Notes under the pieces: generated by a model | Databases searched by the model: none | What the model saw: only the letters and a program-made list of their open reading frames with translations | What the model was told of the DNA's origin: nothing | Shown: one piece after another, positions 1 to 12,500 of the stretch | Numbering within the stretch: the stretch's first letter is position 1 | Layout: each line of letters starts with the position of its first letter | Origin: Callorhinus ursinus | Taxonomy: Eukaryota; Chordata; Mammalia; Carnivora; Otariidae | Direction of reading: 5' to 3' | Length of the DNA: 64,000 bases | NCBI RefSeq assembly: GCF_003265705.1 | Contig: NW_020313285.1 | Coordinates: 15,898,302 to 15,962,301, forward strand | Program-made: the position numbers and the translations under genes

Positions 1-1055
1 ATATAAAAGATCAGTCAAGGAATGCCAATTACTAACAAAAAAAATTCAAGAGAGGGAAGACAGAGGAAAATAGATAAAATAGAAAATTTACCAGAACTGG
101 AAGACAAGCCACTGCCAGAGCTATAGCGAAGCTAAATGACCAATGGGCAGGTATAAAGTCATGGCAGGAAATAAGTATGCTCCAAAATTGATAAATCAAG
201 AAATAGCTGCATTAAGTATACTGCTTAATAATGTGGAGATAAATAACAAAAGAAAGAGGTAAGAGTTAAAAACAATGTTCTTGGGAAGTAAGAATGGGAT
301 ACTAGAAGAGATAGGCTAGAGTTCATTTCTTTTTCATTATTAGATTTCTGGGCATGTTTAGTTTGTTTCTTAACCATGTAAATATACTTTCTGATTACAA
401 GAAACACTGTATACATGAATGAATGAAATGATCAATTCGTTTTCCATGAGTTTCTTAAGCATATTTGTAACTACTACAAGTCCATGTGTCATAGGTCAGA
501 GCCAGTTCACTAACATTAGTATAGTGGTCCACTGAGGACATTAGCTTTAGAATTTGGTGTTTAAGGCTATGTACTCTGACCTCAGAGTGTATCAAATGCA
601 AAGAAGGCAAAGAAATTAATTCTGCAATAGTGCTTCTCATTATATACAACTCTATGTTGTCATCAGCAATCTAGAACTAATAGGGCTTTCTTCTCCCCTA
701 ATGATTATTCCCTAATTTTCAGTGGTAAGCAAGAATTTTTAGTCATCTGACCCTTTATTTTTCCTGACTGACCCTAAAGAATAAAAGACTCCTTTAGTTG
801 GAAGGGAACTGTGGACGTGATTTAGTTTTCTTTGATATGCACAAAGTCTGAGTGAGAATCCAAGAACCGCATCTTTGCCAGATGGCTCCTAACTAAACAT
901 GCTTCCTGTTTCTCTAGGTTTCATGGCTTCTGCATGCATGTGAATCATTTCCTTCCTCTTCTCAACTACCCCCAAATCATTAATCATCTGGTCTCAGATA
1001 ATCACATACTTTAAAAATTATATAATTGCTAATTTTTAATAAATTAATTTTAAAA

Positions 1056-1560
1056 TTAAGTATGACGGATTCTCATTATTTGCAGTGATGTTCTATAAAG
1101 CTGATGCAAACAATGAATTAGTGAACAATGAATCACTGTTCCTAGGGAGAATACATGGTTAGGTTCCTGTGAATCTCTCATCAACATTTTTGTCAGCCCT
1201 TCAATACATAACCTTGTTTTATGTGGGTTTCTGTTTAAAGACACCTTATTTAATATACTACTGATTCATTAACACTGAATTCACAGCCAATAGCACTATG
1301 ACTCATGCCTGAGTGAGCTTACATGTATTTTCTCTACAAGGCATAGCATAGCTTTCTTGCACTTTGGAACATTAGATACCATTTCAGCAATACACTTGGG
1401 GTGATTTTTAATAGCAAAATCACTAACAAAAAGTGCAAAATGCCAAAAGGCTACCACTAAATACATGTCAAAAGGATACCTGTTTACAGAATGAGTGCTG
1501 AAACAAGAAGGCAGAGCACTGGTCTTGTTCAATCTCATCTAGGAATGTATCAGGCTACTC
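1056..1560. repeat. Probable old medium-reiterated repeat, family not resolved
   Basis: The phrase structure (a ttctcattatttgcag opening, then acaccttatttaata and a gattcattaacactgaa run) is one I associate with an ancient interspersed repeat shared across mammals. I cannot name the family with confidence. The ORFs on it are broken and have no similarity I recognise. Confidence 0.4.
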
Positions 1561-1750
1561 AAATTTTTCACTGCTCTGCACATGTTACAAATGATCATAA
1601 AAGCACTGTGAGTATATTTTGAGGCTATAAATAAATTTCAGCAAGTAGGTGAATTCACAAATACACAATCTGTATATAATGAGGATCAAATGGATATATT
1701 TAAGTACTTCTATTGACAGACCTTTTAATAAAAATTATAAGTTTATAAGT

Positions 1751-1909
1751 ATTTTTTTTAAGTTTATTTATTTGAGGGGGGCAGAGGGAGAGGGAGAAGC
1801 AGACTCCCTGCTGAGGGTGGAGCCTGACCCAGGGCTCAATCCCAGGACCCTGAGATCATACCCTGAGGTGAAGTCAGACACTTAATCCACTGAGCCACCC
1901 AGGTACCCC
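1751..1909 (-). repeat. Can-SINE (SINEC), reverse
   Basis: A poly-T and ttatttatttgag end leads through purine-rich sequence to tgagccacccaggtacccc, the reverse complement of the SINE head. Flanks carry an imperfect ttataagtattt duplication, indicating retroposition. Confidence 0.9.
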
Positions 1910-4900
1910 TTATAAAGTATTTTTAGGATTTTTTAAGAATGCTTAACTGACTTACATAGCCTTTCATATTTGTACAGTGACTGAAGTAAAATAAACTAAT
2001 ACAAAAGGAAAGGTACAGAATCATACATTTGCAATGATTTTACAACTCATATATATTGTAAATTCTAGACAATATTAAAATTCTAAAGCTAGGTCATATA
2101 GATTACCTAACAACATACCAATTAACTCACAGGTATTCTACTAGGAATGAATTTTCTGACAATATTTACTATTCTGGTAACCTCAGCTGGATCTACAACG
2201 ACAGTTTCCTCAGACCTCAAATAGAGACTCTTGGCCTTTTTCCACAAAGCTTGTGATTGCAGAGAAGAAACTATCAATCCAATAATGTAAATGTAATAGT
2301 TCCAAGTGCATGGGCAAAGATTCACTGCTTTGTAACACTGCAAAATGTGAAACTCAAAAAGAATATTGCAGGATTCTTTTAGGCATATAAGCAAAAAGAA
2401 TTGTTCAAACACATATCTGTAATAATTCCAGTCTAAAGTTAACTGAACAATTTGAATAAAATAAAAAATTTTAAAAATTAACAAAATACCCGATCATTCA
2501 TAGCACATTTCTTTTAGTTATATTATCCACTTGAGGAAAAGCAAAACTCTTAAGAATCTTTGAACTTTCAAGCAAACTACAGATTAAATTTAGAAACTAA
2601 AAAGATTAAAACTTTTCATACTTCTCAAAAACCACTTACATTCATGACAAAGGCGTATTTTATAGGTTTGTCAAAGAGAAATCACTGTAGAATTCTTTTT
2701 CTGAGTCATGCAATTAAAATAAAATTTCCTATCTATGTAAATACAGATGAACTGGGCTACAAGGGAATGTATGAAGAGCAAAGCTGTCATAAACCCATAA
2801 ACCATGAGAAATACATAAATAACCATTGTACCCAGCTATAATAATGTTTTAACTTACTATGGTATTAGGTTCATCATGTCTTGGTTTCAATAAAACGTAA
2901 GAACTTCTCCCATTGCATCCAATCTCTCTCAAGAATTTCTAAGCCCAGAAACTCATTATTTCAAAGTAAAATTATTCTCAAATGCTAACTCTGACATCCT
3001 CTCTCAGGGCTGGGCAGCCACAACTGTACAATGCAGGATACCTAGCATTGTAGCAGTACAGGTTTGGTAATTTTTCTCCTTGAAAACAGTTTAAGCTAGT
3101 AATTCTCAAACAGACTGTGAAGTAAAAATGCTAGGCTCTAGACCTACTGATGTGAACTCTAGGAGTTTGGGAAACAGTTTTCGTTATGTTTGCCTAGTTA
3201 TTAGCTCATCACTATATTTTTCTTTTTAATCAGTGGTATTTAATGTAATTTAACTTCCAAACAAAATCAATTTGAGTTTTAGCTAAATGGAAATTTTGCA
3301 ATTCTATTTCAATTCAGTGTGTTCTTATATAAAAATATTGATTAAAAAATATCTAAACTTCCAATTCCAGCTGACATGTAAAAAGCCTAGAAGTAATCAC
3401 TTTAATCCTCAAAAGAAAAAGGCTGAACAAATTGAAAATCAGTGACTTTTCTTAGCTACATCACAGAACTGAGGTCAGAGGATAAATCATCACCCCGAAA
3501 ACTAAACAAGAATCATAGCTAAGACCACCTTTCCTGAAGCAGATGCTTCTACGGCCAATAATTGGTAGGAATACTTAAACAGTGACTGACTAAATGGTGG
3601 CACAATGAAGATGAACTACCACTAAATGATTAAAAAACTCCTTGGGTACCAGTCTTAGGGAGACTGCCACACTTTCAGGGAGTACCATCAGATTTCCATG
3701 ATGAGGATCAAAGAAACATCCTTTGTGTTTCAGAGAGGGAGGAAGTGTAACAATTTTTAAGTGCACCTAGGGCATTCTCCATAACAAACATCTGCCCTCC
3801 AAGAGTCCAACTATACCAGAGTCTTATCTGACCTAAGAAATGGGCAATTAGACAACTTCAACTGCTACTAGCCTTCTCACTCATCTATGAGGAGCAAAAA
3901 AAGACTAAGAAACACTTCTGAAGGTCAAAACCCAGGAATTCAAGCTCACTAAAAAGAATTAAGATTTAGTCACAAGATTATAGAACACTTCCTTCCCCCA
4001 TTCCCAAACCTCACCACCAGACCATTTCAACAAAAAAACTGCTAAAAGACAACAAAAACACAGTCTGAAAAGACAAAGCATCAGAATCAAACTCAGATGT
4101 AAGACACAGATTTGTTATTATCAGATAGGGAAATGAAAATAACTATGATTGTTATGTAAATGGATCTAATGAATAAAGTAGATAACATGTAAAACCATAT
4201 AAGTAATGTGAGCAAAGAGATGGAAACTCTCAGAAAGACTCAAAGAGAATGCTGGAAATCAAAAATACTGTAACAGGAATGAAATATGCCCTTCATCAGC
4301 AGACAGAACACAGCTGAGGGAATAATCAGTGAGCTTAAAGACAGGTCAGTGGGAATTTCCCAAATTAAAAAGCAAAGAGAATAAAGGATAAAAAAAAATG
4401 GAAAAGAATATCAAAGAACTGTGGGAAGATCACAATTTAACATATTTATAATGGAAATACCAAATGAATAACAGAGAAAGAAACAGATGAAGTATATGAT
4501 AATGGCTGAAAATTTTGAACAATTAACAACAGCAAACAAACCAAAGATACAAGAAGCCTATAAGGCACCAAGATAAATAACAAAAAATCTACACCTACAC
4601 ATATCATATTCACACCAGAATAGAAAACAAAAGACAAAAAGAAAATCTGAAGCCAGAACACAAAAAACACCTTAACTATACAGGAATAATAATAAAAATC
4701 ACATCAGATTTCTTTTCAGAGTCCATGCAAGCCAGAGTGGAGGGAAATATTAAAGCACCATCAATCAAATTGGATCTGACATTCACAGAATACTTCATCC
4801 AAGAACAGAATACGCATTCTTCTCAAGAGTACATGGAACATTCACCAAAATAAACCACATTCTAGGCCATGAACACACCTTAACAAATTTAAAAGAAATT

Positions 4901-5056
4901 TGTAGAAATCATACAGTATATGCTTTTAGACCACAATGGAATTAAAATAGAAATCAGTAAGAGAAAGAAATGCTTTGCGATTTAACAACACATTTCTAAA
5001 CGGCACATGGGTCAAAGAAAAAAATCGCAAGAGAAATTAAAAAATATTTTGAACTA

Positions 5057-5271
5057 CCGGGCACCTGGGTGGCTCAGTGGGTTGAGCCTCCGCCTTCAGC
5101 TCAGGTCATGATCCCGGGGTCCTGAGACAGAGCCCCACGTCACGCCCCCTGCTCAGCGGGAAGCCTGCTTCTCCATCTCCCACTCCCCCTGCTTGTGTTC
5201 CCTCTCTCCCTGTGTCTCTCTCCGTCAAATAAATAAATAAAATCTTTTAAAAAATAAAATAAAATAAAAAA
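5057..5271 (+). repeat. Can-SINE with target duplication
   Basis: The head is gggcacctgggtggctcag and the tail aaataaataaataaaatctt. The host bases aaatattttgaacta are repeated on both sides (about 5042-5056 and 5272-5287), a clear target-site duplication inside an L1. Confidence 0.95.
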
Positions 5272-5857
5272 TAAATATTTTGAACTAAAAGAAAATCAAT
5301 TTAACAAAATTTGGGGTATGTTAACAAAAGCAGTGCATAAAGGAAAATCTATAGCATTAAATGCATATATCAAAAAAGAAGAAACATCTGAAAGCAATAA
5401 TCTCAGCTTTAATTTTGGGAAACTAAAGAAAGACGAGCAACATAAAACTAAAGCAAGTAGAAGAAAAGAAATATTAAAAATTAGCTCAGGAATCATTGAA
5501 ATTGAAAACAGAATACCAACCAATTAAAAGTCAAAAAAATTAAACCTAGTTCTTTGAAAAGATAAATAAAAGTGATAAACTTCTATACAACATAACCAAG
5601 AAAAAAGAGAAATGACACAAATTACTGATAGAAGAAATGAAAGATGGGTCATCACTACTAATTGATGAACAATTATAGGATAATTAAGCAAAAATGAACT
5701 CTACACCCACCAATTTATTGACTGGAATGGGCCCTGAGACACCTAGAAGTACCAAAAATTACAGAAGATAGAGATAACCTGAAGAGTCCTATACTTATTA
5801 AAGAAATTAAATCAGTAATTAATAACTCTCACCAAACTAGGAATAAAGGAGACTTTT

Positions 5858-6042
5858 CTTTTAAGACTTTATTTATTTACTTTAGAGAGACAGAGAGAGA
5901 GAACACAGAGGGAGAGGGAGAAGCAGACCCCTGCTGAGCAGGGAGCCTGACACCTGGCTTAATCCCAATATCCTGGGATCGCCACCCAGGCCAAAGGCAA
6001 ATAAATGCTTAACTAACTGAGCCAGGCACCCAGGTGCCCTAA
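5858..6042 (-). repeat. Can-SINE, reverse
   Basis: It runs from a cttttaagactttattta tail complement to ggcacccaggtgccct. The flanks read aaaggagactttt and aaaggaaacttctt, a decayed duplication. Its head contains a few extra bases compared with other copies, so it is probably an older copy. Confidence 0.88.
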
Positions 6043-6149
6043 AGGAAACTTCTTTAACTTGATAAAGATTATCTACAACAAGTTACAATTAACACCATGC
6101 TTAACTGTGAGGATCTTGAAGCTTTCCCACTAAAATATGGTACAAGGGA

Positions 6150-6343
6150 GGGCGCCTGGTTGGCTCAGTTGGTTGAGAGCTGTACTCTTGATTTCAGCTC
6201 AGGTCACAGTCTCAGGGTTGTGAGATCAGCCCCATGTTGGTAGGCTCTGTGCTGGGCATAGAGACTACTTAAGATTCTCTCTCTCCCTCTGCACCCCCTG
6301 CCCCGGCCCCGGGCTGCTCATGCACTATTAAAAAAGAAAAAAC
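6150..6343 (+). repeat. Can-SINE (older subfamily)
   Basis: The head is gggcgcctggttggctcag, with a ttgatttcagctcagg body and a ctctctctccctctgcaccccc pyrimidine region cut by mutations. The body variant tactcttgattt marks an older subfamily than the cttcagctcagg copies. Confidence 0.9.
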
Positions 6344-6411
6344 CAACGCCCAAAACCCTGCTGGAATTAATAAGTGATTACAGCAAGGTCACAGCTAAGG
6401 TTACTATACAA

Positions 6412-6838
6412 AGGTCAGGGACAACATGGATAGACCTAGAGAGTGTTAATTATGCTAAGTGAAATAAATCAGAAAAATACAAATATTATATGATTTCACT
6501 TATAGGTAGAGCCTAAAAAACAAAATAAATGAACAAACAGAAACAAACTCATAAACAGAGAATAAGCTGGTGGTTGCCACAGGGGATGGTGTGGGGAGAT
6601 GGGTGAAATAGGTGAAGGGATTAATAAGTGCTAATTTAAAGTTATAAAATAAAAAAGTCACAAAGATGAAAAGTACGGCATAGGAGTATAGCCAATAATA
6701 TTGTTAATAACACTGATGGTGACTACACTTACCATGATGAACACTGAGTAATGCTGTAGAACTCTCAAATCATCATGCTGTACACATGAAACTAATAGAA
6801 CACTGTATGTCAACTATACTTCAAAAAATTATACACAT
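6412..6838 (+). mobile_element. 5'-truncated L1 3' end nested in the older L1
   Basis: The sequence runs from acaacatggatagaccta to ctatacttcaaaaaatta, the last 430 bp of an L1. The surrounding ORF2 sequence resumes exactly where it stopped, and tatacaaa occurs at both ends, supporting insertion rather than deletion. Confidence 0.75.
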
Positions 6839-6934
6839 ATATACAAAAGTTCACTGCTTTCCTATATGCCAGCAATGAACAGGTGAAATTTGAAATTATA
6901 AATACAATATCATTTATGTTAACATCAAAAAACA

Positions 6935-7055
6935 TTTAGGTATTAATATTTAGGTATTTAGGTATTTAGGAAGTATTTGGGTATTAATCTTTATTTGGGT
7001 ATTAAGTCTTATTTAGGTATTAATCTTTAAATATTTAGGTATTTAGGTATGAATC
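6935..7055 (+). repeat. Degenerate tandem repeat of (T)TTAGGTATT units
   Basis: About ten imperfect units containing ttaggtatt or ttgggtatt, some followed by aatcttta, within L1 sequence. It looks like local slippage expansion. The unit is not the telomeric TTAGGG. Confidence 0.8.
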
Positions 7056-7075
7056 TTTAAAAATGTACAAGATCT

Positions 7076-7224
7076 GGGGCGCCTGGTTGGCTCAGTCGGT
7101 TAAGCGTACAATTCTTGATTTTGGCTCGGGTCATGAGATCAAGCCCTATGTCAGGCTAGGCACTGGGCGTGGAGACTGCTTAAGATTCTCTCTTTTCCTC
7201 TGCCCCTCTCCCCTACCCACCAAA
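7076..7224 (+). repeat. Can-SINE with exact target duplication
   Basis: The head is ggggcgcctggttggctcag. The bases gtacaagatct occur on both sides (7065-7075 and 7226-7236). The A-rich tail is nearly absent. Confidence 0.93.
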
Positions 7225-7541
7225 AGTACAAGATCTATAGGAAAAAAAACACATTAAAAACTCTGATTTAAGGAATCAAAGAATATCTAAATAAATGGAG
7301 AGATATTCCATCTTCATGGATAGGAAGACTCACTATTACTAAAATGCCAAATCTTCCCAATATGATCTAGATATTCAATACAATCTCAATCAAAATCACA
7401 GCAAGTTATTTTGCGGATATCAACAAACTGATTCTAAAGTTTATATGAAGAGGCAAAAGACCTAGAATAACCAAAATAACATTGAAGGGGAAGAACAAAG
7501 TTGGGGGGCTCATATTACCTAACTTCAAGAATTACTATTAT

Positions 7542-7738
7542 AGGGGTGCCTGGGCAGCGCAAACAGTTTGTGTCTGACTCTTGATTTCTGCTCAGGTCAT
7601 GATCTCAGGGTGGTGACATGGACCCCGTGTCCAGCTCGGCGCTCAGCGCAGAGTCTGCTTGAGATTCTCTCAATCCCTCTGCCCCTCCCCGTGATTGTGT
7701 GTGCATGCAGAGCACACACTCACACTCTCTCTCTTTAA

Positions 7739-7770
<32 letters not shown>

Positions 7771-7773
7771 TTT
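7542..7773 (+). repeat. Can-SINE ending in a (CAAT)n tail
   Basis: The head ggggtgcctgggcagcgcaa is diverged, the ttgatttctgctcagg body is recognisable, and the tail has expanded to about seven caat units at 7742-7770. It marks the right limit of the L1. Confidence 0.88.
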
Positions 7774-8857
7774 TAAAAAAAACTGTTCTAAATTCCATCT
7801 AGAAAGGCTGAGGGAGTATATTTTTATTTTCCATATACTTCATCTATAAGAAACATTTATTATAATGTTTTGATTTAATTATAAACAGCACCTGAAATGT
7901 AGCAATCTGAATTCTTAAGGTACAGGTATGAACAAATAAAATTATGAATAATTCTACATATAATTCATAAAGAGCAAAGATGCCAATGAACTGAACATTG
8001 ATTAAAAATATTATATTACTGAATTAGTGTTCACTGTATATAGTTTTCAGTGTTCCAAGATGAAAAAGTTCTAGAATTTTGTTATACATACTATTGAACT
8101 GTACACTTAAAAATGGTTAAGACATCAAATTTAATGTTATGTGGTTTTTTAAAACTATAAAAAATTTTAATACTTTATTACAGTATTTGTTAGCATGCTT
8201 CATTCAATAACTTAGGAAAGGCCTGAAGTTAATATGCTAAAACATAAAAATAGGAGAAACATCAGCTTCCATATAATTTTCATTTGTGCAAATTATTTCC
8301 TCTAAAGACAAAAAAAAAGAAAGAATACAGGTTGAAATTGACTTCTCTAATTTGTTTTTCTTTACATTTCCCCTCATCACTGAGTTTACTGAACAAAAAT
8401 GGAAGATTTTTAAGCTTACTTTTAATGCCTTTTATCCTAAAAATTACAGTAAATAAAAGATAAATGACTAGTAAATTTTATCCTTCTCAATAATTGAGTC
8501 CAGTGGATGGTTATTACACGATAGCCATAAAGTAAACCTTTCCATTTAAGTAAGTTAAAAACATGATAAAACACTCCATATTGGTTAGGTTATTTTTACC
8601 ATGCAATTTCCACTTAATGCTTTTCTATAACCCAATTTCAAAAATTACACAGAACACTGTTGAGGCAATGAAGTCTCTCATTTTGAGAGAAGTTAAAAAA
8701 AAAAGACACCAGATTTATCTTCACTGTGGTTTACTCTAACACAGTATGAGAAAAATGAAAACTAAAAAACAAGCAAAGTTGGAAACAAACATAGGTTTTC
8801 CCTTACTGTCAAATTTACTAAATACACCACTCATTAGTCATCTCCATTAACAAAAGA

Positions 8858-8894
8858 TGTGTGTGTGTGTGTGTCGGTGTGTGTGTGTGTGTGT
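8858..8894 (+). repeat. (TG)n microsatellite
   Basis: Two TG runs separated by a single cg interruption, 37 bp in all. Confidence 0.95.
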
Positions 8895-9421
8895 CTGGAT
8901 GTGTATGACATGCCTGAAGTTTCACCATAACAATCCTGAAACAGCACAAGCTAAAATAGGCTCTCACTTCAAAATGTAATAGTCCATTTAAATCAACAAT
9001 TCTAGAAGATCCCTGTCCCAATATGGGACCACAGAGTCGTTAATGAACAAACACATAGCCAGTTTTTCTAAAAATGAGATAAACTACTGGTAATAATAAA
9101 CCTTAAGTGGTACACTTAACCCAAGAGAGAGGACAAAGCATGTTTCTGGGGAACAAGGGTCTCCTCTAGTCATATTTGCTCCTATAATGGTTTGGTACTA
9201 AAAACCATACCACTGATGAATCTCAAATGTGCTTGAATCCCTAGGACATTTGATATTTAATAACAGAAGCCAGTGACCTACTGAATTATACCCTCTTTTG
9301 TTCATGAGACCAAGAAATTTAAAGAACTAAATTTTATTAGAATAAGCTAAAGAAAATAAATAAATCTTCCTGTGTACACTGCTACACAACTCTAAATTAT
9401 GAAAAGCTGGAGAATATGTAC

Positions 9422-9507
9422 CTGAATTCATTTAGGGCATCAACTATTCGATTATATGCCAAACTCCTCTGACTGGCATCTGCTGATCTCCGGCTCATTT
9501 TCATAGC
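9422..9507 (-). CDS. FNIP1: FNIP1 coding exon 11
   Basis: The exon is 86 bp and encodes [19 protein letters not shown] followed by RIVDALNEF and two bases of an arginine codon. It continues the helix begun at the end of exon 10. The acceptor is gcttccaag/GCTATG and the donor TTCAG/GTACAT. The next coding exon, expected to begin with the TTICNLYTM segment, was not found in the 9.4 kb to the left. Confidence 0.96.
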
Positions 9508-12500
9508 CTTGGAAGCAATGAAATAGTTAATTTTTACACTGATCACAGGCAAAAAATGGGAGGAAAAAAAAGTGAAAGACAAAATCACTTATTTCCACAA
9601 CACTCTACCATCACGTAAAGAGGGCATGTACATTTATAGTGGCTTTCTTTTTTGCATCTTTGATCATTAACAATTATAACAAAATTCAAAATTTTCAAAT
9701 GTTAAATCTCTTATTGTACCTGTCAAATGGCAGAATATCAACACACACACAAAAAAACTGATGTTGACATAAAACTACTTTTTTTTTTTTTTTTTACTAC
9801 AGAGCAAGATACAACGATACCTCAGTAACAACAGCTCATGGCTTCCTCTAGTATTTTCACGAATAATGGCTTGTTAAGTAAACATTTTTAAAAATCTAAA
9901 ACATCAGGATTCTACTGAAAGATATCTCAAGTTATTAATAATATTTGCTTTCTTAAAAACATATTTAGCCAAGGTTGAGAGGCCTTGATTTACATGGTCA
10001 AAAACTGGATCACGATTAGGATATGAATGTCAAAAAGAACTTTGTAATTTTTTAGACATTTTAAAGAGAATGGATTTCTGCATTACTTAGGTAATCAAAA
10101 ATCAATTTAAAAAAAATTTAAACATATATTTCAGAGGTCAGACTACTTTAAGACCAGAAATCATGTGCATGTACACCCAAAAGCTTCACAAGGTAAAAGT
10201 GAAACTTTGTGTTTTTACAAACTGTTGAGATTCCCAATTTATTTTAAAAAAAGTGAATATTCTTTAGCTAGAATTGAACACTATTCTTAATTTTACCAGC
10301 AGTAAAAATTTAAAATTACAGTATAGATCTCAAAAGCACAAACTTCAAAATAGTTCCCAAGGTACCCAGAAACAAAATCCATATATTTTCATTAAAAAAA
10401 AAAACAAAAAACAAAAAACAAATAAGCGATACTGTCAAAACTGGCCCTAAAAGAAAACTTCTTTGGATGGTCCAGTGTTTACTATTTTCTATAGTTAATT
10501 AACAGCTATAGAACTTTTAAAATTAATTAAGTTCTGTTTATTTATATAAAGGTATTCATTCATTAAGCTTTATCTTTCAGCTATAATAAGAAATGAGATG
10601 TTAAACTTGTTGAACAAATATCAAAACTGTAAGTACTGCAATGTACGCTTTTAGATTATAAAATGGTCAAAGCATTAAAACATTTAAAAAGTAATTTTTA
10701 ATGAGTTCTATATTGCCTATTTCAAGTTTTATAGAAAACTTGAACCAATTCTCCCAGTAGCTAAAAACGTCAGTTCAGCTGCAGCTAAATATTATGTGTA
10801 CTGACTTTGGCAACATCAGATTTTTTACAAAAAGGGACAGCCGCCAACTGAAGAAAATGTCACCAAGGTCTAACTTCCGAAAGCCTAAGTGAAAATGGCC
10901 TTTACTCATTTGTTCAAATAAAGATGTACTGCTAATGATCTATTTGTCCTTTGACGGATTTAATGTGAATAACAAACATCAGTGTATTCTCTAGAGGCAG
11001 ATGAGCCTCAGTCACTGCTGGGCTACTGAAATGCATCCTCTGCTTTCTAGACCTTTCTAATTGGTCTTCCTCTCTCTAGCCTCTTACTCTACACTCTTAA
11101 AAAACATACTGCTAAATTAATCTTCCTAAAGCATGATTTGGAGACAGCTTTAATAACAAAGTCAAAACTTCCGGCTAGCATTCTAGATTCTTTGTGGTCT
11201 GGCTCCCATTAATTCTGCCAGCCATACCATCCACTACCCCTCTATCCTTTCCCTTCCACATACTGTCAATGGGATTAAGAATTTACTTATACCCACTGAT
11301 TCATTACTTTAACTTCCTGGGAATCTTCTTAAAAATAATACGGAAACTTCACCACGATGTTAATTACAGTGTAGAAATAATTGTGAAAAAGTAGAAATGA
11401 CTTAATAGAAAAACTGTTACTTAACTTGAGGAAATCCTCTCAAATATATTTAAGAACACTTTACAATGACATGAGAAGTGTATATGTTACAATGATGAAT
11501 TTTTTAATAGGCCACATCATTATAATATGGACACAGAACAATCCCAATGAAGTAAAAAAACAATATACATAGAAAAGGCCTGGGAAGGCTTTCAGCAAAA
11601 TGTTACAGAGTTATTTTTGGGTGGCAATTTTCTTGCTATTCAGCTATATCCAATTTTCAAAGCTTTATGTTTAAAAAATCCTACATATCCTTTAAGACGC
11701 AGTCTGGATGAAACATCTTCTCAATAGGAAGTCATTTTCTATGAACAACTTTGCTTGTCTTTTTTATTCTTATGTCCTATCTTGTATTCACCATCTTCTT
11801 ACTTGTATATAAATTTATTATATACACTATCAGCAGCATGAGACACAACTGATCACTCCTACCTTCTTAAAACATTTCATTCATTTGGCTCCCCTCAAAA
11901 AAGTATTCTATATTCTTTTTCCTATTACTTGAATGGCCAATCCCATTTCCTTCTGTGGTTCTTTCTCAACTCTTCAAATTTTAACTGCTGAAATGCTCCC
12001 CAAATCAAGCCTAGGATCTCCTCTCCTTTCTTCTATCCCTCAGTTTCATGGCTTTAAGTGCCATTAATACATTGTTGACTATCTAGCCTGGACCTTTTCC
12101 CTCAACTCTAGACTCATATAACCACTTAGATGTCCAAGAGGCATTTCAAACACCCGACTTTCCTCCACCCAACCTGTCCCATTTTAGTACTGGCAACTCC
12201 ATCCTTCTTACTGCTCAAGTGAAAAATCTCAAGCCAACCTGTACTGTTCTCTTTCTCGTATACCCCAATTCAGTTCATCAACTAGTCTCATTAGCTCTAT
12301 TTTCAGAACATATCCAGAATTCAACCAATGCTCATCAATTCTAACTAAATTGGTTTGAGTATCCACCATCTCTCACCGGATCACTGCAACAACCTCCTAA
12401 CTGGTTCCCACAGCATCCACCTTTGCCTCTAGAAATCTATTCTTCACAAGCAGTAAGAGTGATCCTCATAAATAATGTCATTCCTCTGCTTGAAACTCTC

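Larger units (their letters stand above)
3870..7540 (+). mobile_element. Old LINE-1 (L1M type), decayed, host of six insertions
   Basis: Pieces read in plus-strand L1 order. Around 4080-4690 there is ORF1-like sequence. Around 4740-5060 there is the endonuclease part of ORF2 (cacattctaggccatg). Reverse-transcriptase segments lie at 5270-5850, 6045-6145 and 6345-6410, and later ORF2 sequence at 6840-7060 and 7260-7540. All frames are broken. Four Can-SINEs in plus orientation, one in minus orientation and a younger L1 3' end interrupt it or end it. Confidence 0.75.
1..9421 (-). other. FNIP1: FNIP1 intron 11, partial
   Basis: At least 9.4 kb after exon 11. Bases 1-1050 show nothing I recognise. 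1056-1560 looks like an old medium-reiterated repeat. 1916-3860 is AT-rich with a MER5A-like piece near 3095-3190 and an exon-like ORF at 2140-2290. 3870-7773 is a heavily interrupted L1. 7774-9421 is AT-rich with a TG repeat at 8858-8894 and nothing else clear. No FNIP1 exon was found in it. Confidence 0.8.

Noticed and set aside
5057..5130. tRNA-like sequence at SINE heads, as possible tRNA genes
   Set aside because: The heads descend from tRNA-Lys but lack an intact cloverleaf and have SINE bodies and tails. The same applies to all copies in the window.
8818..9021. ORF with a histidine-threonine repeat
   Set aside because: It is the translation of the TG microsatellite at 8858-8894.
1..9421. 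Next FNIP1 exon (TTICNLYTMPRIGEPVW segment)
   Set aside because: I searched this interval by eye for the expected codons on the minus strand and did not find them, so the exon is taken to lie outside the window.
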